A stretch of DNA of 15,715 nucleotides from Nitrosomonas eutropha (GCA_014584635.1 JACTML010000194.1:1-15715); one strand, 5' to 3'. Positions 7,466 to 15,557 are shown, counted from the stretch's first letter. The notes: generated from the letters alone by a model not told the origin. Numbers and translations are program-made.

Positions 7466-9787
7466 TCAAAACAATCGATCTTCTGTTTGATCCGTAGAAT
7501 CGGAATCCCCAAAAGAGTCGAAAGAATAATCTGTTTCCGGTGGAAGCTGTTCCTGGAAAAAATACTCGTTAAGCGTTCCGAACGGGTCTCTCAAGCCTGT
7601 TTCAGCGTTAATTTTGGCGACAACGATACCTTTGGGAGGTGAGATTTTCGCGGCTGGTACCGATTGAAGTGCGCCAGCCATATAGTTGATCCAGATAGGC
7701 AAAGCAGCTTGTCCTCCAGTTTCCCTGTTACCCATGGATCTGGGATCGTCAAAGCCCATCCAGGCAACCGCTACCAGATTCTTCTGGTAGCCGCAGAACC
7801 AGGCATCGAAGGAATTACTGGTGGTTCCGGTTTTTCCGGCAATATCATTACGGCCCAGTACTCTTGCCCGGGCGGCAGTTCCTCTCTGGACAACATCCTG
7901 CATTATGTTCGTCATTAAAAATGCATTACGCGGATCTATAACCTGTTTGGCGTTCTGATTTGCGGTCGTGTGACGCGGCTGTTCGATAACTTTACCTTGT
8001 TCGTCTTCAATTCTTTCAATGAAGTAGGGTGGGATATGGTATCCCCCGTTGGCGAAAGTAGCATAACCAATGGCCATTTGCATCGGGGTGACCGATCCGG
8101 CGCCAAGTGCCATGGGAAGAACGGCAGGATGATGTTTTTTATCGAAGCCAAAGCGGGTGATGTAGTCCTGGGCATAGGCAGGGCCGATTGCCTGAAGAAT
8201 GCGGATGGACGCCAGGTTTTTTGAATGGATGAGTGCTGTACGCATTCTGATGGGGCCGCTGAATTTACCGTCATAATTCTTGGGTTCCCATATTTTTCCG
8301 CCGGTCTGATCAGACCCCAGATAGAGTGGCGCATCATTAATAATGGTGGCCGGAGTAAAGCCTTTTTCGAGTGCGGCGGAATAAATGAATGGCTTGAAGC
8401 TTGATCCCGGCTGACGCCAGGCTTGGGTTGCGTGGTTGAATTTGTTGAGGTTATAGTCGAATCCGCCTACTAATGCGCGCACAGCACCATTATTTGGATC
8501 TATTGCAATCAGGGCCGCCTCTATTTCGGGTAGCTGAGTGATTTGCCAGTGGTTCTTCTCTGTCTTTTTTACCCGGATCAGGGCGCCGGGGCGGATACGC
8601 TTTTCAGCGATCCCAGGATTTTTTCCAAGGTATTTGCTGGCCGTTTTCAGGCCATCTCCGGTAATCCGGATTGTTTCTCCGTTTTTGAGAAAAGCTTCGA
8701 CAGCAGCTGGAGATGCGGACAGGACAACAGCTGCCAGAAGATCATCGCTGTTACTGACGCTTTGCATGATGTCTTGCAATGCTTCGTGATCCTTGAGGTT
8801 TCCAGGTAATTTCAGGAATGCTTCCGGGCCACGGTAACCGTGTCTGGCGTCATATTCCATAACGCCTTTGCGCAACGCCCGATAAGCCGTTTCCTGATCA
8901 GATTTTCGCAAGGTGGTGTAAACCCTGATTCCGCGAGTGTAAGCTTCTTCACGGTAGCGGTCATATACTACCTGACGCACCATCTCCGCAACATAATCAG
9001 CAGGCATGGCAAACACTTTTATCTGGCGGTGGATTGCAATGGGCGTTTTCTTTGCCTGTGCGAACTGATCGGCTGAAATGTATTTGAGCTCATACATTCG
9101 TCTCAGTACATATTGTTGTCGCGCTTTTGCACGTTCCAGATTGGCAATCGGGTTGTAACGGGAGGGAGCTTTGGGGAGCCCGGCGAGCATGGCAGCTTCA
9201 GCCAGATTGATGGCGGGCAGCTTTTTGCCAAAGTAGGATTGTGCTGCGGTGGCAAAACCATAACTGCGCTGCCCGAGATAAATCTGATTGATGTACAGCT
9301 CAAGAATGCGATCCTTTCCCAGACTGTGCTCAATCTTAAAAGCCAGCAGTGCTTCACTGAATTTTCGAGTGAACGTTTTTTCCTTGGTCAGAAAAAAGTT
9401 GCGTGCCACCTGCATGGTAATGGTGCTTGCACCTTGTAACGTGCTGCCTGCCGTGAAATTGGAATAAATAGCACGTAACACACCAATGTAATCTACTCCG
9501 TAGTGCTGATAGAAACGATCATCCTCGGCCGCCAGAATGGCCTGTTTAAGCGATTCCGGGACATCTTTTATTTTTACAAAATCTCTGCGCTCTTCGCCAA
9601 ATTCCCCAATCAGCAAGCCATCGGCACTATAAATTCGTAAGGGTATTTTGGGCCGGTAATCCGTCAACGTATCGAGACTGGGTAAAGAAGGCAGCGTGAC
9701 CAGAGCAGCAAATATCACTAATAGCGTTGCAAGCAGACCGGCAGCCAGGACGGTCAGAAGAAAACGGAAAAGCCAGCGGAATAACAT
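7466..9787 (-). CDS. mrcA: Penicillin-binding protein 1A (bifunctional transglycosylase/transpeptidase)
   Basis: This class A PBP polymerises and cross-links peptidoglycan in the periplasm. The 773-residue product has one N-terminal membrane anchor (about residues 8-31). The GT51 glycosyltransferase domain has EDDRFYQHYG with catalytic Glu88, GASTITMQVARN (119-130), the RKFSEALLAFKIE block and ELYINQIYLG. An OB-like insert follows (about 318-430). The transpeptidase has the SxxK motif in PGSSFKP (Ser462, Lys465), SKN at 522-524 and KTGT at 652-655. It is shorter than E. coli PBP1A (850) but has every catalytic motif, and it ends in an acidic tail (TDYSFDSFGDSDSTDQTED). Its divergence from pilM is a conserved arrangement in beta- and gammaproteobacteria (ponA in Pseudomonas). 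The leader has no Shine-Dalgarno sequence next to the ATG. Confidence 0.97.
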   Translation of the reverse strand: MLFRWLFRFLLTVLAAGLLATLLVIFAALVTLPSLPSLDTLTDYRPKIPLRIYSADGLLIGEFGEERRDFVKIKDVPESLKQAILAAEDDRFYQHYGVDYIGVLRAIYSNFTAGSTLQGASTITMQVARNFFLTKEKTFTRKFSEALLAFKIEHSLGKDRILELYINQIYLGQRSYGFATAAQSYFGKKLPAINLAEAAMLAGLPKAPSRYNPIANLERAKARQQYVLRRMYELKYISADQFAQAKKTPIAIHRQIKVFAMPADYVAEMVRQVVYDRYREEAYTRGIRVYTTLRKSDQETAYRALRKGVMEYDARHGYRGPEAFLKLPGNLKDHEALQDIMQSVSNSDDLLAAVVLSASPAAVEAFLKNGETIRITGDGLKTASKYLGKNPGIAEKRIRPGALIRVKKTEKNHWQITQLPEIEAALIAIDPNNGAVRALVGGFDYNLNKFNHATQAWRQPGSSFKPFIYSAALEKGFTPATIINDAPLYLGSDQTGGKIWEPKNYDGKFSGPIRMRTALIHSKNLASIRILQAIGPAYAQDYITRFGFDKKHHPAVLPMALGAGSVTPMQMAIGYATFANGGYHIPPYFIERIEDEQGKVIEQPRHTTANQNAKQVIDPRNAFLMTNIMQDVVQRGTAARARVLGRNDIAGKTGTTSNSFDAWFCGYQKNLVAVAWMGFDDPRSMGNRETGGQAALPIWINYMAGALQSVPAAKISPPKGIVVAKINAETGLRDPFGTLNEYFFQEQLPPETDYSFDSFGDSDSTDQTEDRLF

Positions 9788-9831
9788 TAAGGAGCAGGAG
9801 TTGTATAGGTAAAAGAATGATTCGGAATGAG

Positions 9832-9888
9832 ATTATAAAGGGTATATCACTGTTATTGCATGATTTGATTCTTTTGCTGACCTGTCAA
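9832..9888 (-). promoter_or_regulatory. Candidate mrcA promoters (two alternatives)
   Basis: On the minus strand a perfect -35 TTGACA (9888-9883) is followed after 17 bp by AATCAT (9865-9860), four of six matches to the -10 consensus. Further downstream a perfect -10 TATAAT (9837-9832) has only a poor -35 (TGCAAT) at 17 bp. Either could drive mrcA, with starts about 65 or 35 nt before the ATG. Both lie in the 155-173 bp divergent gap shared with pilM. Which one is used cannot be told from sequence. Confidence 0.45.
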
Positions 9889-9901
9889 AATTTGTTTCGA
9901 C

Positions 9902-9930
9902 TGAAGATCATATCCGGTTGGAAATCTTCA
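9902..9930 (+). repeat. Inverted repeat just upstream of pilM
   Basis: TGAAGAT (9902-9908) and ATCTTCA (9924-9930) are perfect 7-base arms around a 15-nt centre, ending about 30 nt before the chosen pilM start. It may form a hairpin in the pilM leader or be a binding site for a regulator. No T-run follows. Confidence 0.35.
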
Positions 9931-9950
9931 AATTAAGACATTATGCGAAT

Positions 9951-9955
9951 GGAAG
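9951..9955 (+). promoter_or_regulatory. Ribosome binding site deciding the pilM start
   Basis: GGAAG lies 5 nt before ATG 9961. In-frame ATGs at 9943 and 9949 have no comparable site upstream, and the GGAAG would lie inside the reading frame if they were used, so 9961 is the better start. Confidence 0.6.
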
Positions 9956-9960
9956 TTGAT

Positions 9961-11100
9961 ATGGCCCTTACTCTGAATCAATGGTTCCTGAAAAAACCTC
10001 CCGGTATCAAATTTGATATTAATTTAAATATGCTGGCGAGTACCTCGCGAGCACTGGGAGTGGATATCAGTGCTTCCTCAATCAAGCTGGTGGAATTATC
10101 CAGAAGAGGAGGGGCGCAACAATCCTATCGTCTGGAACGTTATGTAATTGAACCGATGCCGCTGGATGCGCTGCAGGATGGAGGTATCAATCAGATCGAG
10201 CAAGTGAGTGACAGTCTTCGGCGCGCCTTGAAACGAATGGGATCGCGACAGAAGAAAGTTGTCATGGCCTTGCCGCTGACATCGGTCATTACCAAGAAAA
10301 TCAATGTGCCTGCCGGTTTGCGGGAAGATGATCTGGTGTTTCAGGTTGAAACCGAGGCCAATCAATATGTGCCGTTTGCAATGGATGAGGTCAATCTTGA
10401 TTTTCAGGTGATCGGGCCGGTACCGGATAGTCCGGAAGAAGTGGAAGTATTGCTGGCCGCTGCCCGTAAGGACAAAGTGGACGACAGGGTGGCAACGGCG
10501 ATGTCTGCCGGCCTGAAGGTGATGGTGATGGATGTTGAGCAATTTGCTGCCCAGGCCATTTCCTCCAGGGCAATTGGCTCACAGCTGCCTGCTGAAAGCA
10601 GGAATAAGATCATCGCATTAATAGATATTGGTGCGAGCGTTACCCGGATCAATGTGTTGCTGGATGACACTTCTGTCTACATGCGGGATTTGTCTTTTGG
10701 CGGAAATCAGCTGACACAGGAAATCCAGAATCAGTTTAATTTTTCTCCTGAAGAAGCAGAAACGGCCAAGCGTAATGGCACGTTGCCGGAAAATTATCAA
10801 AGTGATGTGTTGCAGCCCTTTTGTGAAACAGCGGCACTGGAAGTGGCACGGGCAATACAGCTTTTCTATACCTCCACTCAATATACTCAGGTTGATTATA
10901 TTTTTCTGTCAGGCGGATGTGCCGCGATTGCAGGGCTTGAGGAAATCATATCCGAGCGTACCGGGGTGATTACGCAGGTAATTAATCCATTTTCCGGCAT
11001 GGAATTATCAGGCCGAATTGTGCCACGGCAGCTGAAAATGGATGCGCCGGTATTATTGACCGCCAGCGGTCTGGCTATGCGAGGGTTCGATCTATCATGA
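9961..11100 (+). CDS. pilM: Type IV pilus assembly ATPase-fold protein PilM
   Basis: PilM is an actin/FtsA-like cytoplasmic protein of the pilus alignment complex; it binds ATP and grips the N-terminal tail of PilN at the inner membrane. From ATG 9961 the product has 379 residues. The phosphate-1 motif ALGVDISASSIKLVEL (near 31-46) comes first, then VETEANQYVPFAMDEVNLDFQV, the actin-like IALIDIGASVTRINVL (about 220-235), an ISLSGG-type block FLSGGCAAIAGLEE, and the family's ALGLAMRGF-like end (TASGLAMRGFDLS). About 30 residues precede the GVDIS motif, roughly 15-20 more than in Pseudomonas PilM as I recall it. An upstream start at 9943 (385 residues) is possible but lacks a ribosome binding site. 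It is the first gene of pilMNOPQ, and its TGA overlaps the pilN ATG (ATGA). Confidence 0.95.
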   Translation: MALTLNQWFLKKPPGIKFDINLNMLASTSRALGVDISASSIKLVELSRRGGAQQSYRLERYVIEPMPLDALQDGGINQIEQVSDSLRRALKRMGSRQKKVVMALPLTSVITKKINVPAGLREDDLVFQVETEANQYVPFAMDEVNLDFQVIGPVPDSPEEVEVLLAAARKDKVDDRVATAMSAGLKVMVMDVEQFAAQAISSRAIGSQLPAESRNKIIALIDIGASVTRINVLLDDTSVYMRDLSFGGNQLTQEIQNQFNFSPEEAETAKRNGTLPENYQSDVLQPFCETAALEVARAIQLFYTSTQYTQVDYIFLSGGCAAIAGLEEIISERTGVITQVINPFSGMELSGRIVPRQLKMDAPVLLTASGLAMRGFDLS

Positions 11101-11708
11101 TACGTATTAATCTGCTTCCACATCGTGAACTTAAACGCAAAGCGCGCCAGCAGCAGTTTGCTGTACTGGCCGGCCTTACGGTTGGTTTGGGGGTGTTGAT
11201 CATCTGGGGCGTGCATGAAATGGTGATGGATAAAATCGATCACCAGAATGAACGGAATCAATATTTGCAAAATGAAATTACCGCCCTTGATCGGCAAATT
11301 GTTGAAATAAAGTCGATCAAGGAAAAAATTCAGGAGATGTTGACGCGCAAGGAGATTGTTGAGTCTCTGCAGGGAAATCGTGTCAGGGTTGTGCATATGC
11401 TGGATGAGGTGGCCAGGCAGTTACCGGAAGGAGTGTATTTAAAGAGTTTGAAGCAAACAAATGAACATCTTCATCTTGCGGGTTATGCCCAGTCGAATGC
11501 CTGGGTTTCCACGCTGATGCGCAATCTGGATACCTCGCCCTGGATGGAGTCGCCGTTACTGATTGAAATTAAAGCGGCCACTGAAAATGGAGTCAGACTG
11601 AGTGAGTTCGATCTGAATGTCAAACTGACCGAGTCACCCAAAGAGGATGGCTATGCGGAAGGGGGTGAGATGGCGGAAAAAATTACTGCAGCGGTGGGGC
11701 AGCCATGA
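11097..11708 (+). CDS. pilN: Type IV pilus inner-membrane alignment protein PilN
   Basis: The 203-residue protein starts with MIRINLLPHRE, the conserved short cytoplasmic tail (INLLP) that docks into PilM. One transmembrane helix follows (about 21-41), then a predicted coiled coil (about 45-95, LQNEITALDRQIVEIKSIKEK) and a periplasmic ferredoxin-like domain with QLPEGVYLKSLKQTNEHLHLAGYAQS. It pairs with PilO in the periplasm to link PilM to PilP and the secretin. The ATG overlaps the pilM stop by 4 nt, and its own TGA overlaps the pilO ATG in the same way. The acidic Gly-rich tail after residue 185 is variable in the family. Confidence 0.95.
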   Translation: MIRINLLPHRELKRKARQQQFAVLAGLTVGLGVLIIWGVHEMVMDKIDHQNERNQYLQNEITALDRQIVEIKSIKEKIQEMLTRKEIVESLQGNRVRVVHMLDEVARQLPEGVYLKSLKQTNEHLHLAGYAQSNAWVSTLMRNLDTSPWMESPLLIEIKAATENGVRLSEFDLNVKLTESPKEDGYAEGGEMAEKITAAVGQP

Positions 11709-12355
11709 ATCTACTGGAAGAATTACGACATGTTAATCCCAATGAACCGGGGAGCTGGCCTGTTTTGGTTAAGGCTGGCGCGCTTGTCTTATTACTGGGA
11801 ACTCTCATGGTAGCAGGTTACTTTCTGGACTGGGAAGAACAGTGGGAAGCATTGGAGCAAGCGCAGCAGGAAGAGGAAACGCTGAAAAATACTTTTAAAT
11901 CCAGAAAAACCAGTGCGGTTAATCTTGATCTTTTGCGTACGCAATTGACAGAAATAGAGCAAACACTGGGTACCTTACTGAAACAGCTGCCTAATAAATC
12001 CGAACTGGATGCATTGCTGGTAGATATCAATCGGGCCGGGTTGGGACGAGGGTTGCAATTCGAGTTGTTTAAGCCGAATGCCAAGGAAACAATCCGTGAA
12101 TTTTATGCCGAGCTTCCGGTTTCTGTCAGGGTGACGGGCAACTATCATGATATCGGTGCTTTTGCCAGCGATGTGGCGCAGCTGCCGCGTATTGTTACCT
12201 TGCAGGATATTGAAATTACTCCCGGAAAAGATCGCCAGTTGATACTGAATGCAACGGCAAAAACTTTTCGCTACCTGGATGATGAAGAAATCGCGGAGCA
12301 CAAAAGGGAGATGGCAGAAAAAAATAAACAGAAGAAGGCAAAGGGGGCATCGTGA
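11705..12355 (+). CDS. pilO: Type IV pilus inner-membrane alignment protein PilO
   Basis: The 216-residue product has a short cytoplasmic N-terminus (MNLLEELRHVNPNEPGSWP, with the family's typical Asn-Pro-x-x-Pro/Gly region). One transmembrane helix (about 19-40) follows, then a long periplasmic coiled coil (43-105, rich in Glu and Gln) and a C-terminal ferredoxin-like fold ending in the charged tail KREMAEKNKQKKAKG. LPVSVRVTGNYHDIGAFASDVAQLPRIVTLQDI (about 138-170) is the recognisable PilO block. It forms heterodimers with PilN and binds PilP. GGGG lies upstream as ribosome binding site inside the end of pilN, and the start overlaps pilN by 4 nt. Confidence 0.95.
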   Translation: MNLLEELRHVNPNEPGSWPVLVKAGALVLLLGTLMVAGYFLDWEEQWEALEQAQQEEETLKNTFKSRKTSAVNLDLLRTQLTEIEQTLGTLLKQLPNKSELDALLVDINRAGLGRGLQFELFKPNAKETIREFYAELPVSVRVTGNYHDIGAFASDVAQLPRIVTLQDIEITPGKDRQLILNATAKTFRYLDDEEIAEHKREMAEKNKQKKAKGAS

Positions 12356-12879
12356 ACGATCAATTCCGTTTCTGGGTGGTTGTAATGATGGTGATGTTTG
12401 CCACGGCGTGCAGTCAGGAAGGCTACGAAGATCTGGAGTCGTTCGTCAGGGAATCGGGCGCCGGGTTGAAGGGAAAGGTAGATCCTTTGCCTGAAATCAA
12501 GCCGTTGGAACATTTTGTTTATCAGGCTTTTGAAATACCTGATCCCTTCAGTAATCGCAGGAACAAGCGGGAAAAATCTGATCGTGATGAATTGCAGCCT
12601 GATTTGAAACGTCCCAAAGAGGCATTGGAAAGTTTTCCACTGGAAAATCTCGCTATGGTCGGATCGTTGCGGCGCGGGAAATATGTCTTTGCCTTGGTTA
12701 AGGCGCCAGATAATTCTGTGCATCGCGTAAAGGCCGGTAATTATCTGGGACAGAATTTTGGCCTGATTACGGGAGTTTCCGAGGAAGAAGTCAAATTGAG
12801 AGAGATTACGAAAGGCAGTACCGATGAATGGGTTGAACGGGCCAGCGTACTAATGCTGCAAACTCAGGAGCAAAAATGA
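12352..12879 (+). CDS. pilP: Type IV pilus lipoprotein PilP
   Basis: The 175-residue inner-membrane lipoprotein links the PilN/PilO heterodimer to the secretin PilQ. It starts with GTG at 12352, preceded by AGGGGG and overlapping the pilO stop (GTGA). The signal segment FWVVVMMVMFATAC ends in a lipobox with Cys20 as the acylated residue, followed by Ser-Gln. An unstructured linker then carries the conserved Pro-rich part PEIKPLEHFVYQAFEIPDPFS (about 47-67). The HR/beta-sandwich domain MVGSLRRGKYVFALVKAPDNSVHRVKAGNYLGQNFGLITGV (about 101-141) follows, with the VERASVL-type end. Ser at +2 does not signal inner-membrane retention by the simple Asp rule, but family members are known to act at the inner membrane. 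Confidence 0.95.
   Translation: MNDQFRFWVVVMMVMFATACSQEGYEDLESFVRESGAGLKGKVDPLPEIKPLEHFVYQAFEIPDPFSNRRNKREKSDRDELQPDLKRPKEALESFPLENLAMVGSLRRGKYVFALVKAPDNSVHRVKAGNYLGQNFGLITGVSEEEVKLREITKGSTDEWVERASVLMLQTQEQK
12866..12870 (+). promoter_or_regulatory. Ribosome binding site deciding the pilQ start
   Basis: AGGAG inside the end of pilP lies 5 nt before ATG 12876 and 8 nt before the adjacent in-frame ATG 12879. A third candidate ATG at 12918 would give a shorter signal peptide but has only a poor site upstream (GGGGC). The long form from 12876 or 12879 is preferred. Confidence 0.6.
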
Positions 12880-15035
12880 TGAGTCAGATGATAGAAAATG
12901 AATGGGGCGTGCGTTGCATGATCAGAGCTATTTACCGAGGCTGGCGATTAGTATTATGTGTTTTATTGAGCGTCTGGGTTGCTCACGCTGTGGCAGCGCC
13001 AGCTGCAATAAATACGCTGCGTGCGCTGAATATTTCGGCTCAAACGGATGGTCGTCTGATTGTTAAGGCAACGCTGAATCAGCCAATTAAAACTTTACCT
13101 GAGGGAGTATTGCTGAATGATCCTGATCGCCTTTATTTTGATCTGGATCAGGTTGCCAGCGCGCTCGGAGAATCCGGAAAAATACCTGGTCGCGGCGTGG
13201 TAAAGAATATAGATGTTGTGCCTGCGGAAGGACGTACTCGCCTGGTTATCAATCTGTCAAAAGCAGTTAAATATGAAACCAGCTCGGAAGGTGAGTATTT
13301 GCTGATCACTCTCCAAAACAATGAATCGCCTGATTCATCTGGTCGTGCTGCTACTTCAGCCGCTCAATTGGTGAAAGATAAGGCTAAATTAAGTTTGCGG
13401 GACATTGATTTTCATCGTGGTACACAAGGTGAAGGCAGGGTAGAGGTGGAATTGTCGCAACCGGGAGCTGTTATCAACGTTCACAGTCAGGGAGGCAGGT
13501 TACTTGTCGAGTTCATGAAGGCTTATCTTCCTCCCAATCTTGGACGCCGGCTGAATGTGCTGGATTTTTCCACACCCGTGCAAACAATCGAAGCTGCTGC
13601 ACGAGATGGCAATGTGCAAATGATTATTGAGCCGAAAGGCCGATGGGAACATACATCCTATCAGACAGGGACTCATTTCGTGGTGGAGATCAAATCGGTA
13701 GTTGAAGGTGATGATGTGCCTATTCACAAGAAGCTGATTGATGGGGGCTATACTGGCGAGAAACTCTCGCTGAATTTTCAGGATGTTGAAATCCGTTCAA
13801 TTCTTCAGGTTATCGCTGATTTCACTGATTTGAATATTATTGCCAGTGATTCGGTAAAAGGTAATTTGACCTTGCGATTGAAGGACGTTCCTTGGGATCA
13901 GGCGCTGGATATCGTGCTGCAAACAAATGATCTCGATAAACGCAGGGTGGGCAACGTGATTTTTATCGCGCCGCGAGAGGAAATGGCCGCGCGTGAAAAA
14001 TTGCAGCTGGAGCAGAATCAACAGATAACCGAGCTGGAAGTATTGCAAACAGAAGCATTCAGGCTGAATTATAGAACGGCCAGCTCCATTCCATTAAAAG
14101 GTATTTTAAGCCAGCGCGGCTCGGTAGAGGTGGACGATATCAGTAACACTCTGACTGTTACCGATATCCCCACCAGGCTTGCGGAAGTGGCGCGGCATGT
14201 GGCCAACCTTGATACCCAGGTGCGGCAGGTCATGATTGAAACCCGAATCGTTGAAGCGACTGATACGTTTAGCCGTAATCTGGGAGCTCGTTTTGGAGTG
14301 CAAAGCGCGGTTCGCACCGGAAATAATAATCACGGGCGCAGATTGGGTATTTCCGGAAATTTAAGCGGTTCTGGCGATTTGGCTATGGGTGGATCGTCTG
14401 TAGCGGGCGGAGATAATCTCAATGTTAACTTGCCGGCAGCTGCCTTGGCTGGAGTTGCAGGAGGGCCGGCAGCGCTGGGGTTGAGTTTGATCAAAATTAA
14501 CAACGGAACGTTAATTGATCTGGAACTCTCTGCGCTGGAATCGGATAGCCAAGGGCGTGTCATTGCCAGTCCGCGCTTAGTTACAGCTAATCGTGTAGAA
14601 GCAAGTATTGAACAGGGTACAGAAATTCCTTTTCAGACTATCAGTGTAACCCGGCCACAGATTCAGTTCAAAAAGGCTGTGCTTGGCCTTAAGGTTACGC
14701 CACAGATCACACCTGATGATAATGTCATTATGAAGTTACAGATTAATCAAGATACCAGAGGAGAAAATACACCTGCCGGACCCGCCATCGACACCAAGCA
14801 AATTGTTACTGAGGTACTGGTAGAGAATGGCGGCACAGTTGTTATTGGTGGTATCTTTGAGCAGGTGGAAAAACGGGATCGTAACCAGGTACCCTTACTG
14901 GGAGATGTGCCGATACTAGGTAACTTGTTTAAAAATACGGCGAAGCGCGACGATAAACGGGAATTGCTGATATTTGTTACGCCGCGTATCTTAAATGAAA
15001 ATCTGAATAACAGCATTCGATCCGCATTAAATTAA
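12876..15035 (+). CDS. pilQ: Type IV pilus outer-membrane secretin PilQ
   Basis: The 719-residue product forms the outer-membrane channel through which the pilus passes. A signal peptide ends near HAVAA (about residue 41), with a long n-region if the first ATG is used. Two AMIN domains, which bind peptidoglycan, follow (about 45-147 and 172-273). An STN/N0 domain is at 297-365 (LSLNFQDVEIRSILQVIADF), a secretin N1 domain at about 395-460, and a Gly/Asn-rich loop near 480-530 interrupts the start of the secretin domain. The hallmark VPLLGDVPILGNLF lies at 672-685, and the protein ends LIFVTPRILNE. The start overlaps the pilP stop by 4 nt. No aroK/aroB follows, although these genes come after pilQ in many beta- and gammaproteobacteria. 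Confidence 0.97.
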   Translation: MMSQMIENEWGVRCMIRAIYRGWRLVLCVLLSVWVAHAVAAPAAINTLRALNISAQTDGRLIVKATLNQPIKTLPEGVLLNDPDRLYFDLDQVASALGESGKIPGRGVVKNIDVVPAEGRTRLVINLSKAVKYETSSEGEYLLITLQNNESPDSSGRAATSAAQLVKDKAKLSLRDIDFHRGTQGEGRVEVELSQPGAVINVHSQGGRLLVEFMKAYLPPNLGRRLNVLDFSTPVQTIEAAARDGNVQMIIEPKGRWEHTSYQTGTHFVVEIKSVVEGDDVPIHKKLIDGGYTGEKLSLNFQDVEIRSILQVIADFTDLNIIASDSVKGNLTLRLKDVPWDQALDIVLQTNDLDKRRVGNVIFIAPREEMAAREKLQLEQNQQITELEVLQTEAFRLNYRTASSIPLKGILSQRGSVEVDDISNTLTVTDIPTRLAEVARHVANLDTQVRQVMIETRIVEATDTFSRNLGARFGVQSAVRTGNNNHGRRLGISGNLSGSGDLAMGGSSVAGGDNLNVNLPAAALAGVAGGPAALGLSLIKINNGTLIDLELSALESDSQGRVIASPRLVTANRVEASIEQGTEIPFQTISVTRPQIQFKKAVLGLKVTPQITPDDNVIMKLQINQDTRGENTPAGPAIDTKQIVTEVLVENGGTVVIGGIFEQVEKRDRNQVPLLGDVPILGNLFKNTAKRDDKRELLIFVTPRILNENLNNSIRSALN

Positions 15036-15040
15036 TTAAA

Positions 15041-15062
15041 GAATTGATCAGAGAGTCAATTC
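15041..15062 (+). terminator. First hairpin after pilQ
   Basis: GAATTGA (15041-15047) and TCAATTC (15056-15062) pair as a perfect 7-bp, AT-rich stem with an 8-nt loop, 5 nt after the pilQ stop codon. No U-run follows, so it is not a classic terminator. It may protect the 3' end of the pil mRNA or work together with the next hairpin. Confidence 0.4.
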
Positions 15063-15077
15063 AATGTCTATTCGTGT

Positions 15078-15109
15078 GGAGATTCTCCGGAGGTAGGTGG
15101 GGAATCTCC
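15078..15109 (+). terminator. Second hairpin after pilQ, possible terminator of the pil operon
   Basis: GGAGATTC (15078-15085) and GAATCTCC (15102-15109) form a perfect 8-bp stem around a 16-nt GC-rich loop, followed by GCATCGAAAATTT rather than a T-tract. It sits between the pilQ end and the tRNA promoter, where transcription of the pil operon would be expected to end. The lack of a U-run lowers confidence. Confidence 0.5.
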
Positions 15110-15147
15110 GCATCGAAAATTTAACATGCGTAATCCGTTTTGCAGCA

Positions 15148-15176
15148 TTGACTTGATCAGTTTATACGTTCATAAT
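15148..15176 (+). promoter_or_regulatory. Sigma-70 promoter of the tRNA-tuf operon
   Basis: -35 TTGACT (15148-15153, five of six matches) and -10 CATAAT (15171-15176, five of six) are separated by the optimal 17 bp. Transcription should start near 15183, only about 7 nt before the 5' end of mature tRNA-Tyr. The bases after the -10 (GCCCTGC) form a GC-rich discriminator of the kind found at stable-RNA promoters that are repressed by ppGpp, so stringent control of the operon is inferred. Confidence 0.8.
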
Positions 15177-15189
15177 GCCCTGCTATTTT

Positions 15190-15274
<85 letters not shown>

Positions 15275-15317
15275 GTTTGTGGTGGCAAAGATCAAAAGTG
15301 TAGTTGGTCTGGGTTAA

Positions 15318-15346
15318 TTCAATCACGTTAAAATGACGTAATTGAA
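15318..15346 (+). other. Imperfect hairpin between tRNA-Tyr and tRNA-Gly
   Basis: TTCAATCACGT (15318-15328) and ACGTAATTGAA (15336-15346) pair as an 11-bp stem with one C-A mismatch and a 7-nt loop. It lies in the 97-nt spacer between the two tRNAs, which is much longer than the later spacers (37 and 62 nt). A processing site in the long precursor is the simplest idea. No T-run follows, so full termination is unlikely. Confidence 0.5.
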
Positions 15347-15371
15347 CGTGCGGCAGGTGAGCTGTGCGCGA

Positions 15372-15445
15372 GCGGGTGTAGCTCAATGGTAGAGCAGAAG
15401 CCTTCCAAGCTTACGACGAGGGTTCGATTCCCTTCACCCGCTCCA
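15372..15445 (+). tRNA. tRNA-Gly (anticodon TCC)
   Basis: The acceptor stem GCGGGTG pairs with CACCCGC, followed by discriminator T and encoded CCA. The anticodon loop CTTCCAA gives TCC at 15404-15406, and the T-loop is GTTCGATTC. It is a 74-nt class I tRNA, between tRNA-Tyr and tRNA-Thr. Confidence 0.97.
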
Positions 15446-15482
15446 TAGATGTTATAGCAAGAGTGAGATTGTTGTTTCATGT

Positions 15483-15557
<75 letters not shown>

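Noticed and set aside
9845..9861. Possible sigma-54 site (TATCAC-N5-TTGCA) upstream of pilM
   Set aside because: The essential GG of the -24 element is missing; only the -12 half matches.
9727..9936. Plus-strand 69-codon frame with AGGAG-like sequence in the mrcA-pilM gap
   Set aside because: Mostly antisense to the mrcA start, composition and peptide look random, and no family is recognisable.
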